Of a stretch of 64,000 nt of DNA, positions 32,612 through 40,590 are shown one piece after another. The first letter of the stretch is position 1. Each line of letters begins with the position of its first letter. The position numbers and the translations under genes were made by a program. Origin of the DNA: an uncultured Granulosicoccaceae bacterium (GTDB taxonomy: Bacteria > Pseudomonadota > Gammaproteobacteria > Granulosicoccales > Granulosicoccaceae); assembly GCA_937930305.1 (NCBI GenBank), contig CALGLE010000018.1, positions 62,001 to 126,000 on the forward strand, read 5' to 3'. Under the pieces are notes generated by a model that was not told where the DNA came from, searched no databases, and saw only the letters and a list, made by a program, of their open reading frames with translations.

Positions 32612-34184
32612 GACCAGAACTTTCCAAAAAGCGGTATTGCAAACGCTTAAAAAAGGATTCATCGGCAAAGGTTGAATAATCCACACTGTACTGTCGATCA
32701 CCTTCATTTGACCACTGATCATTAAAGTGGTTAACAAATCGTGCAATCGACTGAGTGTTGCCACGAACCTGAATGTCTACGTTCGTTTCAAGGTTAAGGT
32801 TATCCAAATTGCGCCGTGTGTAATTGCCCGAGCCTAAAATTAAACGCTGCATTTCCCCACGCTTGGTGTGTATCACTTTGGCATGACATTGCTCGCCCAA
32901 TGTATTGCACCAACGCACCTGGACTCCCGCTTGCACTAATTCATGTGCCACAGGACGATTAGGCACCCCGTTTTTAGAACGCCCAAACGCGTCTTTGTTC
33001 GCATCCAACAGTACACGAACTGATACGCCGCGATCGGCAGCTTGGGTTAATGCGTTCACAATGGAGCGATGCGATAAGTAGAACATCAAAACATTCACAT
33101 CGTCACCCTCGTTGGTCGCATCAATGGCGGCCAACACAGCATCCAAAATTGCCGTCTCAGTAAGAATGCGAATGAAGGCGGTGTTCATTGCATTGTTAGC
33201 GAACTGCTCCGCTTGCCTTTGAGTGGGCTCCGCGGGGGTGCGTTCACTAAGATCCCCCACCGCCGAATTTGCATCCATCGCCATCACGTTTTGAATCTCT
33301 GCAATGGCAGCCGAGGCCGCATCCGCGATTCCTTTATTTTTAGTACCGGCAGCCAATGCCAGTAACCGGAATTCGGTGAGCAGTAAATCAGTCACGGCCC
33401 TACCTGAGAACTGCAGGCCAACGTTTCTATGGGCGCTACTGCCGTCGTGTGGATTAGCCGAACTCACAATGGCTTGCCAACCGGCTAGGGCTGGGTTGTC
33501 CGAATTTTGAGAGCTCGTTGTCGGTGCAGCTGAGTCGTTGAATGTGATCAATAGTTTTCTGTGATTCGCTTTAAAATTCAGCAGCGCCAACCAACTACGG
33601 ACCGAAACCTTGTCATGACCAAACGGCGGTGGCACCGAAGGCTGGTTAATTTCATTACCAAAAGGACGAATCAGCCCTCGCCAAATGGCTGAATACACCG
33701 GGTTGCTGTCTTGCAATTCCACTAAGGGTGTTGTGATGAAATGAATGCCTGCGGCCTTGATTTGCCGGATGTGGGCTGGCTCGACCCCACCGTACAGCGT
33801 GTTGACTGGGTCGGTGATAACAACGATGGGCATGGAGGGTTCGCGCGATTTTGCCGCCACCAATGCATGCGTTAATTCAGACGTGAGCGCTCGATGGGTT
33901 TCAGGCGTGGGGCCCTGCCAATCATTAAACAAAAAAATATCCAACACTATCAACCGGTTAGCGTTGTCAATTTGAGTCAATACCGCATCGAATAGCGATT
34001 GCTCAAGCACTCGAGCTCCGGGCTGAGATTGCCAACTACTGTCAATTAACAGTTTGGCATCGGACAAAGGGTGCCATGAAGTGCGATTCTCCACCGCATC
34101 TGGCGGCGGTATAACGGCACGTACCGCGTAAACTGAAGCCACAAACAGCAAACAAATGACAAGTACCCGTTTACCACGCTTCAT
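32598..34184 (-). CDS. Phospholipase D-like protein (two HKD motifs), membrane-anchored
   Basis: A 528-residue PLD-superfamily protein. The first catalytic half-site is NHRKLLI with H208 and K210. The second, near residue 430, is CHAKVIHTK followed by LGSGNYTRRNLDNLN, the usual H-x-K...G-S-x-N arrangement. The N-terminus, KRGKRVLVICLLFVASVYAV, is a signal anchor, so the domain is periplasmic. ATG 34184 is chosen over a TTG two codons upstream. It could cleave phospholipids, transfer phosphatidyl groups (cardiolipin-synthase-like) or cut other phosphodiesters. It is longer than typical cardiolipin synthases and leads a three-gene envelope operon with a lipoprotein and a cytochrome. Confidence 0.82.
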   Translation of the reverse strand: MKRGKRVLVICLLFVASVYAVRAVIPPPDAVENRTSWHPLSDAKLLIDSSWQSQPGARVLEQSLFDAVLTQIDNANRLIVLDIFLFNDWQGPTPETHRALTSELTHALVAAKSREPSMPIVVITDPVNTLYGGVEPAHIRQIKAAGIHFITTPLVELQDSNPVYSAIWRGLIRPFGNEINQPSVPPPFGHDKVSVRSWLALLNFKANHRKLLITFNDSAAPTTSSQNSDNPALAGWQAIVSSANPHDGSSAHRNVGLQFSGRAVTDLLLTEFRLLALAAGTKNKGIADAASAAIAEIQNVMAMDANSAVGDLSERTPAEPTQRQAEQFANNAMNTAFIRILTETAILDAVLAAIDATNEGDDVNVLMFYLSHRSIVNALTQAADRGVSVRVLLDANKDAFGRSKNGVPNRPVAHELVQAGVQVRWCNTLGEQCHAKVIHTKRGEMQRLILGSGNYTRRNLDNLNLETNVDIQVRGNTQSIARFVNHFNDQWSNEGDRQYSVDYSTFADESFFKRLQYRFLESSGLATF

Positions 34185-34269
34185 AGACAAAATTCATAGG
34201 TGAAAACCGGTATGAGCGGGATGGCTCAAGCCGCACAAGTTTACCTTTATTAAAACAACGTCACAAATA

Positions 34270-34344
34270 AAGGAGGTTACGTTGTTAGAATTCCGCCGAT
34301 AAGAATAAGAACAAAGTACTCCGGCGTTTCGTTGGTAGCGAAAC
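34270..34344 (+). promoter_or_regulatory. Leader region of the exopolysaccharide operon
   Basis: The 216-bp gap before the Wzc-like gene contains a perfect Shine-Dalgarno (AAGGAGGT, 34270-34277) with only a six-codon frame after it (TTG at 34282, stop TAA at 34300). A hairpin GTTTCG/CGAAAC (34326-34344) follows whose 7-nt loop and right arm contain GGTAGCG, the core of the ops element recognised by RfaH in polysaccharide operons. A leader peptide or antitermination control is possible; neither is shown. Confidence 0.35.
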
Positions 34345-34400
34345 TATGCTCAATGTGGTGCTGCCGACGCCTAACAGGACGGAAAGAAGATCATACATTC

Positions 34401-36647
34401 ATGAAACAAGTCAATTACATGCAACCCGGCGCCGGACTCCAGGGCTATGCCACTGTCCCAGCGACCAGTGACGCAAAGGAATATTTGCGCCTCATTTTGC
34501 GGCATAAGTTGGGCATTTTGCTCACCCTGTTATTGGGCGTCGGCCTGGCCACGTTGTATCTGATCAGCACAACGCCTGTGTACCAATCCGAAGCTCTGAT
34601 CGAGGTGGATTCAAAAAACCCGCTCGATGACAGCACTGTGGTGGATTGGACCGCACCGACGATCAAAGAAGAAACCAATATCCTGCGCTCGCGTCGGGTG
34701 TTGCAGCCGGTCGTGGATTTGTACCAACTGCGCAACGAAACTCAGGCGAAAAAAGTCAAAGTATTGGGCGATGTAACCGAACGCGTCCCGGCGCTGGGCA
34801 GTTGGATCTCCGGGCTGGATTTTGCGAAATCCTACGCCTGGCATGGTGAATCCCTGGAGATTTCAAACTTATCTGTGCCTCGCGCTTGGGAAGACAATCC
34901 CCTCACACTCACCTCATTGGGCGAAGGTCGTTACAACCTGGCGCGCGAAGGCCGCACCTTGGTGGAATCGGCCATGGTGGGTGAAGACTTACAACTGGAT
35001 GTGGGCGACACCTCCCCGTTAGTGTTAACCGTGACAGAAATGGATGCACCCGAAGGCGTGGAATTTTCTGTTCTTCGTCGTTCTTTGGAATCCACAATTA
35101 AAGGGGTACAGGCCAGCCTTGCGGCCGAAACCTCCGACTCTAAGTCCCGCATGATTACTGTGAAGTACTTGGGCGTTGACCCAGTAGAAACTACCGACAT
35201 AACCAATCAGATCGTTCAGGTGTATAAGGATGTCAAACTTGCTGACGCCTTAGGTGACACGGTCAAAGAACGCGAGATTTTCGAATCCAGCTTGCCTGAA
35301 TTACGCACGGAACTGGAAGCGGCTGAGAACGCACTCGCCTCGTTTCGTCGACGCACCGGTGCAATCGATACCTCACTGCAAGCCAGCAACATTCTGGGCC
35401 AAATCGACATATTGCAGCGCCAACTTACAAAACAAGAAATCGAGCGTGACGAACTGAAAGAGCGTTACACCGATATTCACCCCAGTACGAAACGACTCGA
35501 CAAAGAAATTGGCATCATCGAGCGTAAAATACGGCAGCTTCGCGGACGTGTCAGCGCCACGCCAAACAACGAACGCGATTTAGAGCAACTGCAGCAGGAA
35601 GTGGATGCGAAGCGAAAGATTGTTAACGAGCGCACCGAACGTTTAGAGCAAATTCGCTTAAGAGAAGGAATCACCTCGGGCAGTGTAAAAATTTGGGATA
35701 CCGCCATTGTGCCCGAACGCCCGATGTCGCCTAACAAGTTATTAGCCCTGGTTGGTGCAACGCTTGGCACGCTGTTCTTATATATGTTGTACCTAACGCT
35801 ACGTTCTGCTCTGTCTACGCTGATTTCTGACCAAGAATCTTTGGAACGTGCATCAGGTTTACCGGTGTACATGACCATACCTAAGAGTAATGCGCAAAAA
35901 CGTTTGGCCTCAGCCCCCACGGTTGACCCAAGACGCTTACTACCAGGCAGCACCGAGAAGAGCGACAGCAAAGCGCTCGCCAATGTTTTGGCCGTGGGTA
36001 AGCCCGACGATTATTCGGTTGAAAGCCTGCGCGGCTTGCGCTCCATGCTGGAAGACGTCATGGACGGTGCCAAGAACAACATCTTGATGATCACCAGTCC
36101 ATTACCCAGCATGGGCAAATCGTTCATTAGTTTGAACCTTGCGGTACTGCTGGCGCAGTCCGGCAAACGCGTGCTGCTTATTGATGCCGATTACCAGCGC
36201 GGTCAGCTGCACAAACAATTTGGATTGAAAATGGGCCCCGGCTTACCCGAGGTGGTTCGCGGCAAGTCTGAACTGAAAGAAACCGTAAAAGCTACTCAGG
36301 TGGAAAATTTGTATTTGATTCCACGAGGGTTCATGGGCGATGGCAGCGGCCGCGAAATGCCCGGGGATCGAGAATTCGGCCGATTTATGGACGTGGTCGC
36401 ACACCGCTTTGATATCTGCATCATTGATACACCGCCGGTGCTGAGTGTTTCCACAGCGGCCAGTTTGGGTAAGCAAGCCGGCTCAACACTAATGGTCGTG
36501 AAGGAAGGGGAAATCAAAGAGCCACAATTGGCAGAATCCTTGAAACGATTAAGTTTCTCAGGCATTCGGGTCAACGGTTGCATATTAAATGGCTCATCGA
36601 CCCCTACACCTAGGCATTACGCCTACTACAGAGAACAGATTGATTAA
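34401..36647 (+). CDS. wzc: Polysaccharide co-polymerase / tyrosine autokinase (Wzc-like)
   Basis: A 748-residue inner-membrane protein controlling exopolysaccharide polymerisation and export. Order: a Wzz chain-length domain from about residue 25 with first TM (LGILLTLLLGVGLATLYLIS), a long periplasmic region with coiled-coil heptads (about 300-430), the proline-rich second TM area (PERPMSPNKLLALVGA), and a cytoplasmic BY-kinase domain. The kinase has Walker A SPLPSMGKSF (first Gly replaced by Ser), Walker A' VLLIDADYQRG and Walker B FDICIIDTPPVL. The C-terminus has a short tyrosine cluster YAYY, fewer than in E. coli Wzc. ATG 34401 follows GGAAAGAAG. It is the first gene of the locus. Confidence 0.92.
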   Translation: MKQVNYMQPGAGLQGYATVPATSDAKEYLRLILRHKLGILLTLLLGVGLATLYLISTTPVYQSEALIEVDSKNPLDDSTVVDWTAPTIKEETNILRSRRVLQPVVDLYQLRNETQAKKVKVLGDVTERVPALGSWISGLDFAKSYAWHGESLEISNLSVPRAWEDNPLTLTSLGEGRYNLAREGRTLVESAMVGEDLQLDVGDTSPLVLTVTEMDAPEGVEFSVLRRSLESTIKGVQASLAAETSDSKSRMITVKYLGVDPVETTDITNQIVQVYKDVKLADALGDTVKEREIFESSLPELRTELEAAENALASFRRRTGAIDTSLQASNILGQIDILQRQLTKQEIERDELKERYTDIHPSTKRLDKEIGIIERKIRQLRGRVSATPNNERDLEQLQQEVDAKRKIVNERTERLEQIRLREGITSGSVKIWDTAIVPERPMSPNKLLALVGATLGTLFLYMLYLTLRSALSTLISDQESLERASGLPVYMTIPKSNAQKRLASAPTVDPRRLLPGSTEKSDSKALANVLAVGKPDDYSVESLRGLRSMLEDVMDGAKNNILMITSPLPSMGKSFISLNLAVLLAQSGKRVLLIDADYQRGQLHKQFGLKMGPGLPEVVRGKSELKETVKATQVENLYLIPRGFMGDGSGREMPGDREFGRFMDVVAHRFDICIIDTPPVLSVSTAASLGKQAGSTLMVVKEGEIKEPQLAESLKRLSFSGIRVNGCILNGSSTPTPRHYAYYREQID

Positions 36648-36752
36648 AAACTGACCAGACACTAAACTATGAGATTTAGTACCCAAAAAACAACAAGTAA
36701 GACCGAGCCATCATCCCAGCGGCCGTCAAATCGTCAACATTTGTGAAAGGGA

Positions 36753-36767
36753 TTACCTATTAGGTAA
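36753..36767. promoter_or_regulatory. Small palindrome upstream of the phosphoglycosyl transferase gene
   Basis: TTACCT and AGGTAA flank a 3-bp centre in the 218-bp gap between the Wzc-like gene and the phosphoglycosyl transferase gene. No terminator-like T-run follows it. The gap shows nothing else convincing. It might be an operator or an mRNA structure. Confidence 0.25.
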
Positions 36768-36865
36768 AAATCACACCAACTTAACAACATGAAATCACAG
36801 ACGAAGGCTAAAATTAGATCAAATGGATGGTGGCGAAAAAAGCTACCTAGCTTTAGGAGAAGTCT

Positions 36866-37615
36866 GTGTCAGGCGTAAAGTTGGAAAAAAACAACAATCC
36901 TCAACCCGTCAGCCTATTCAGTGACGAGTCGGCCAACGCATCAACAGTTCTAAGAACTGTCGGTGATTCTCATTGGCGCTCAATTGCGACCAGTGATAAT
37001 ACGTCTTTGCGCCCACTCTCAGGCATCGGGTGCGCATTGAAACGCGGCTTCGATTTCGTGGCTGCTTCTATTGCCTTGGTTCTGTTATTTCCCGTAATGG
37101 TCATCATCTCAATCGCAGTCAAGCTAGACAGCACGGGACCAGCGTTGTTTTGTCAGCCCCGCAGTGGTCGTAACCGCGAAGTCATTAAGGTGTATAAGTT
37201 TCGCACCATGTACCAATCCAACCCATCGGCTAAATTTGTTCAAGCTCAAAAAGACGATCCACGCATCACACGCATTGGCGGATTCCTACGTCGCACCAGC
37301 TTGGACGAATTACCTCAGCTGCTTAACGTCATTCAAGGTTCTATGTCTTTAGTGGGTCCACGGCCTCACCCGCTGAAATTGGACGAAGACTTCCGCCATG
37401 TTATTCCAGCGTTAAATTCACGCTACTGCGTAAAACCCGGTATCACCGGTTGGGCGCAAATTAACGGCTATCGTGGCGAAACTCGTCAGCTGAAAGACAT
37501 GCTCGGCCGAATCGAACACGACCGCCACTACATCCGTAACTGGAGTGTGTGGTTAGACTTACGTATCCTAGTGTTGACAGTTTTCAAAGGCTGGACTCAC
37601 GAAAACGCATACTGA
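36866..37615 (+). CDS. Undecaprenyl-phosphate sugar phosphotransferase (bacterial sugar transferase family)
   Basis: A 249-residue monotopic phosphoglycosyl transferase that starts a polysaccharide repeat unit by moving a sugar-1-phosphate to undecaprenyl phosphate. After a variable 55-residue N-terminus comes CALKRGFDFVAASIALVLLFPVM (reentrant membrane helix with basic motif), GPALFCQPRSGRN, VYKFRTMY, DDPRITRIGGFLRRTSLDELPQL with the catalytic Asp-Glu, and SLVGPRPHPL. It resembles the C-terminal half of WcaJ/WbaP but lacks their N-terminal membrane domain. GTG 36866 is preceded by AGGAGA. Confidence 0.9.
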   Translation: MSGVKLEKNNNPQPVSLFSDESANASTVLRTVGDSHWRSIATSDNTSLRPLSGIGCALKRGFDFVAASIALVLLFPVMVIISIAVKLDSTGPALFCQPRSGRNREVIKVYKFRTMYQSNPSAKFVQAQKDDPRITRIGGFLRRTSLDELPQLLNVIQGSMSLVGPRPHPLKLDEDFRHVIPALNSRYCVKPGITGWAQINGYRGETRQLKDMLGRIEHDRHYIRNWSVWLDLRILVLTVFKGWTHENAY

Positions 37616-37616
37616 A

Positions 37617-38405
37617 TTGAGTGTGAGCGAGCAACCTCTTCCGCATTATCGTCTGCTCGGCTTTGACGTAAACCCCGGTACCCTGCAAGAGTATCTGAAC
37701 CTGATAAAACACGGTGTAGCGCACGAACAGCGCTACACCGTGCTGTACCACAATTTGCATTCTCTCTACAGCTACTTCACCTCGAAGCAACTGCAGGCAG
37801 ATTATGAAAATTGCACCGTCTTAGTCGACGGCATGCCTGTCATTTGGCTGATGCAGGCCAATGGCATTCCTGTCACTCGCGATCACCGTCTGACCTATGT
37901 CGATTTCATCATGCCCATGATGGAACTGGCCCGCGATGAAGGTCTGAAAGTGTTCCATGTGGGCCAGAAAGCTGAAATTCAGCAAGAGGCGATGAACCGG
38001 ATCCGGGAACAGGTTCCAGGTATCGAGATTGCGGGCCACGACGGATATTTCGATCAAAGTTCGGACAGCGTTGAGAGCCAGCGCGTGATCGAGGAAATGA
38101 ATCAGTTCGAAGCGGACATCGTCCTGGTAGGATTCGGTGCACCAAAACAAGAAGCGTGGCTAGCTGCAAACCGTGAAAAAATTACTGCTTCAACCGTCTT
38201 TGCCTGTGGCGCGTGTATGGAATACGTCGCTGGCGCCGTCAGCACTCCGCCACGTTGGATGGGTCGCACCGGGCTCGAATGGCTCTTTCGACTCGGGGAA
38301 AACCCGCGCCGGTTTGCGTTTCGCTATCTCATCGAACCCCTCTTACTTGCCGGCATTCTTGGCAAAAGATGGCTAATTGAAAAATTCCAGCGCAGATCCG
38401 CGTGA
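37617..38405 (+). CDS. WecG/TagA/CpsF family glycosyltransferase
   Basis: A 262-residue GT26 glycosyltransferase that adds the second sugar to a lipid-linked intermediate. Motifs: VLVDGMPVIWLMQANG with the catalytic Asp, VTRDHRLTYVDFIMPMM, FHVGQKAEIQQEAMNRI, ADIVLVGFGAPKQEAWLAANR, and ACGACMEYVAGAVSTPPRWMGRTGLEWLFRL. The C-terminal arginine-rich segment attaches to the membrane. It starts 1 bp after the phosphoglycosyl transferase stop (TTG 37617, or GTG 37623). Confidence 0.9.
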   Translation: MSVSEQPLPHYRLLGFDVNPGTLQEYLNLIKHGVAHEQRYTVLYHNLHSLYSYFTSKQLQADYENCTVLVDGMPVIWLMQANGIPVTRDHRLTYVDFIMPMMELARDEGLKVFHVGQKAEIQQEAMNRIREQVPGIEIAGHDGYFDQSSDSVESQRVIEEMNQFEADIVLVGFGAPKQEAWLAANREKITASTVFACGACMEYVAGAVSTPPRWMGRTGLEWLFRLGENPRRFAFRYLIEPLLLAGILGKRWLIEKFQRRSA

Positions 38406-38426
38406 ATCTGGCTACGCTGAACTTAG

Positions 38427-38717
38427 CCTAAGCTAACGGTTGCGAAGAAACTCCAACAGGCTCTAGCGGCCACATGGCAGGCTTTCAAGGATTTCCAAGG
38501 GTTAGTCGTAAGCTGCGTATACGGCATCCCAATAAGTGCCATTATGGTCAGTGTTTTGCTTTGTTTCACAGCACCTGAGTATAGATTACTCGGCATTCTG
38601 GCTGCTGAAGCGCTTATGGCGGTCTATCTTTTACGTATCGTTTTTTTTAGCCGACTAAGCTCGACTTCATCATTGGGTTCGAATCAGCTGCTGCCTTATT
38701 GTGCCAGCAGCGCATAA
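38427..38717 (+). CDS. Possible small membrane protein without a canonical start (gap 38406-38722)
   Basis: The 317-bp gap between the WecG-type and GT2 genes holds a 96-codon open frame ending in TAA at 38715. It reads as two membrane helices, GLVVSCVYGIPISAIMVSVLL and LLGILAAEALMAVYLLRIVFF, joined by TAPEYR, with a short basic/amphipathic N-terminus (KKLQQALAATWQAFKDF). The first ATG is within the first helix, and no GTG or TTG precedes it in frame; ACG at 38436 or a coupled start would be needed. It may be a small EPS-locus membrane protein, or the tail of a decayed gene. I see no named family. Confidence 0.4.
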   Translation, partial: PKLTVAKKLQQALAATWQAFKDFQGLVVSCVYGIPISAIMVSVLLCFTAPEYRLLGILAAEALMAVYLLRIVFFSRLSSTSSLGSNQLLPYCASSA

Positions 38718-38722
38718 AAATC

Positions 38723-39649
38723 ATGCACACAGCCATCGCCATATGCACCTACCGACGACCTGCTGGGCTGAATCGATTGCTCGAGCATATCGCGCAATTG
38801 GAGCTGCCTTCGAATGTCGCTGATCGAGACATCGCCGTTGTGGTGGTTGACAACCACGAAGACGGTGAAGGCGTGGATGTCTGCGAGCGAGTGGCCCCTG
38901 ATTATCGCTTCGCACTGAGAGCCATCTGCCAACCTGGCAATGGCATCTCAGAAGCACGCAATGCTTCCGTTGAAATGGCCTTGGCAGTTGACCCCACCTA
39001 TATCGGATTTTTAGACGATGACGAATGGCCAGAACGTGTTTGGTTGGTTGAATTAGTCCGCGTGATTGAATCAGCCGAAGCCGATGTGGTCGGTGGGCCC
39101 ACCCGATCTGTTTTTCCCAAAAGTGCGCCAACGGAGTTGGTCAACAACCCCTATTTTGGTGCCGATATGAAGTTAACCGATGGGGAACGTTGCGAGTTGC
39201 AGGCGGCCGGTAATTTTTTAATCAAAGCCGACACCCTCGCTTCCACTGCGCCAACCAGCTTTCATCCAGATTTCGCTCAAAGCGGTGGCGAGGATTTGGC
39301 TTTTTTTACTCAACTCGCGCAAGCAGGTGCCAACATGGTTTGGGCGAGCGCCGCTGTTGTGCATGAAGAGGTGCCTGAGAATCGTTTAACAAAAGCCTGG
39401 TTACGTACTCGCATTATTGGTGTGGCAAATTCGCGCGTACGCGTGATGCAAATGCTAAAGCCCGGAGTGATACCTTCATTAATTCGCGGCGCTAAAACCG
39501 TTGCATTGTTTGGACAAGCGGGATTAATGAGCCTGATAGGCTTGGCATCACCGAACTTGGCGAACGAAGCTGAACAATTGCGTTGGAAATTCTTGGGGAA
39601 ATTCAGCGCTCATTTAAATCGCAAAACCACGCGTCCTGAGGGGCACTGA
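38723..39649 (+). CDS. Glycosyltransferase family 2 protein (first)
   Basis: A 308-residue GT2 enzyme. N-terminal AIAICTYRRPAGLNRLLEHI is the nucleotide-sugar-binding start of the GT-A fold. GNGISEARNASVEMA and the metal-binding FLDDDEWPE (D-x-D) follow near residue 100. SGGEDLAFFTQLAQAGANMVWASAAVVHEEV contains the ED catalytic-base motif. The Met at 38723 is chosen because the fold starts there; an in-frame GTG at 38699 is too far upstream. It overlaps the second GT2 gene by one base (TGATG). Confidence 0.9.
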   Translation: MHTAIAICTYRRPAGLNRLLEHIAQLELPSNVADRDIAVVVVDNHEDGEGVDVCERVAPDYRFALRAICQPGNGISEARNASVEMALAVDPTYIGFLDDDEWPERVWLVELVRVIESAEADVVGGPTRSVFPKSAPTELVNNPYFGADMKLTDGERCELQAAGNFLIKADTLASTAPTSFHPDFAQSGGEDLAFFTQLAQAGANMVWASAAVVHEEVPENRLTKAWLRTRIIGVANSRVRVMQMLKPGVIPSLIRGAKTVALFGQAGLMSLIGLASPNLANEAEQLRWKFLGKFSAHLNRKTTRPEGH

Positions 39650-40587
39650 TGCCACGCTTCTCCATCATCATTCCAACGTATAACCGAGCCGATTCGGTTG
39701 CCAATACGCTGGAGAGTTGTTTCTCACAATCGTTCGAAGATTTCGAAATTGTGGTGGTTGACGACGGCTCCAAAGACAACACCGTCGCTGTGCTCCAAGA
39801 CATCGACGAGCCGCGTTTGAAAGTCATAACTCAGGCTAATGCAGGACCGGCGGCGGCGCGCAATACCGGCATGGACAACGCCAGTGGCGAGTTCATAGCC
39901 TTTTTGGATTCTGATGATGTGTGGTACCCAGAATTCTTAGCATGCGCAGATCACATGCTAAGCGAAGACCCCAAGCAAATTCTTTACGGTCAAATTATTG
40001 TGGATCGGGGCGTAGGCCGATATTGGGTCAAGCCCGATCGAGTCATTCAACCCGACGAATCGATTTACGACTATTTGTATGTGGATGGCATGTTCATTCA
40101 AACCAGCACCATCGTGATGCCTGCCACATTGAAAGATAAAGTGCGCTGGGATGAAGCGGTCACCTTCGGCGACAACGATCAATTTGCTATTGATCTATGG
40201 CACACCGGCACCCGGTTTGCGATGCTACCCAAACCTTTAACACTCTACGCCGACATCATGAGCCCTGATGCCTTGTCACAGCTACCGATTTTCGGTGGTG
40301 ACACATCAGCTCACACTAATTTCTTTGATTGGATGGCAACGCAGAAGTCTCACATGAGTGAGCGCGCCTGGGCAGGATATTTAGCTCGCTTTGAAAGCGT
40401 GGCCATGGCGCGTAAATCACCCATGAAAACGTTGCGGCTTTTGTGGCGCGCAAAGCGTGCCGGCGCGATCAGCATGAAGGGCGCGATTCGCCAAGGGCTA
40501 CAGTGCTTTTTCCCAACCTACTACCGGCGTTTGGTTGATCAGTATGTCCGCCTACGCGGCCAAGCTTTGAGCGAAATTCAGCGATAA
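39649..40587 (+). CDS. Glycosyltransferase family 2 protein (second)
   Basis: A 312-residue GT2 enzyme. FSIIIPTYNRADSVANTLESCFSQSFEDFEIVVVDDGSKDNT is the classical N-terminal GT-A pattern in pieces, followed by AGPAAARNTGMDNASGEF and the D-x-D region IAFLDSDDVWYP. RWDEAVTFGDNDQFAIDLW carries the acidic catalytic segment. It adds another sugar to the repeat unit made by this locus. The gene starts at an ATG that shares a base with the previous stop and is followed 3 bp later by the Wzy-like gene. Confidence 0.9.
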   Translation: MPRFSIIIPTYNRADSVANTLESCFSQSFEDFEIVVVDDGSKDNTVAVLQDIDEPRLKVITQANAGPAAARNTGMDNASGEFIAFLDSDDVWYPEFLACADHMLSEDPKQILYGQIIVDRGVGRYWVKPDRVIQPDESIYDYLYVDGMFIQTSTIVMPATLKDKVRWDEAVTFGDNDQFAIDLWHTGTRFAMLPKPLTLYADIMSPDALSQLPIFGGDTSAHTNFFDWMATQKSHMSERAWAGYLARFESVAMARKSPMKTLRLLWRAKRAGAISMKGAIRQGLQCFFPTYYRRLVDQYVRLRGQALSEIQR

Positions 40588-40590
40588 ATT

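Noticed and set aside
34332-34400. Upstream TTG start for the Wzc-like protein
   Set aside because: The added 23 residues are Cys/Arg-rich and cover the hairpin in the leader; the Met at 34401 has a good ribosome site.
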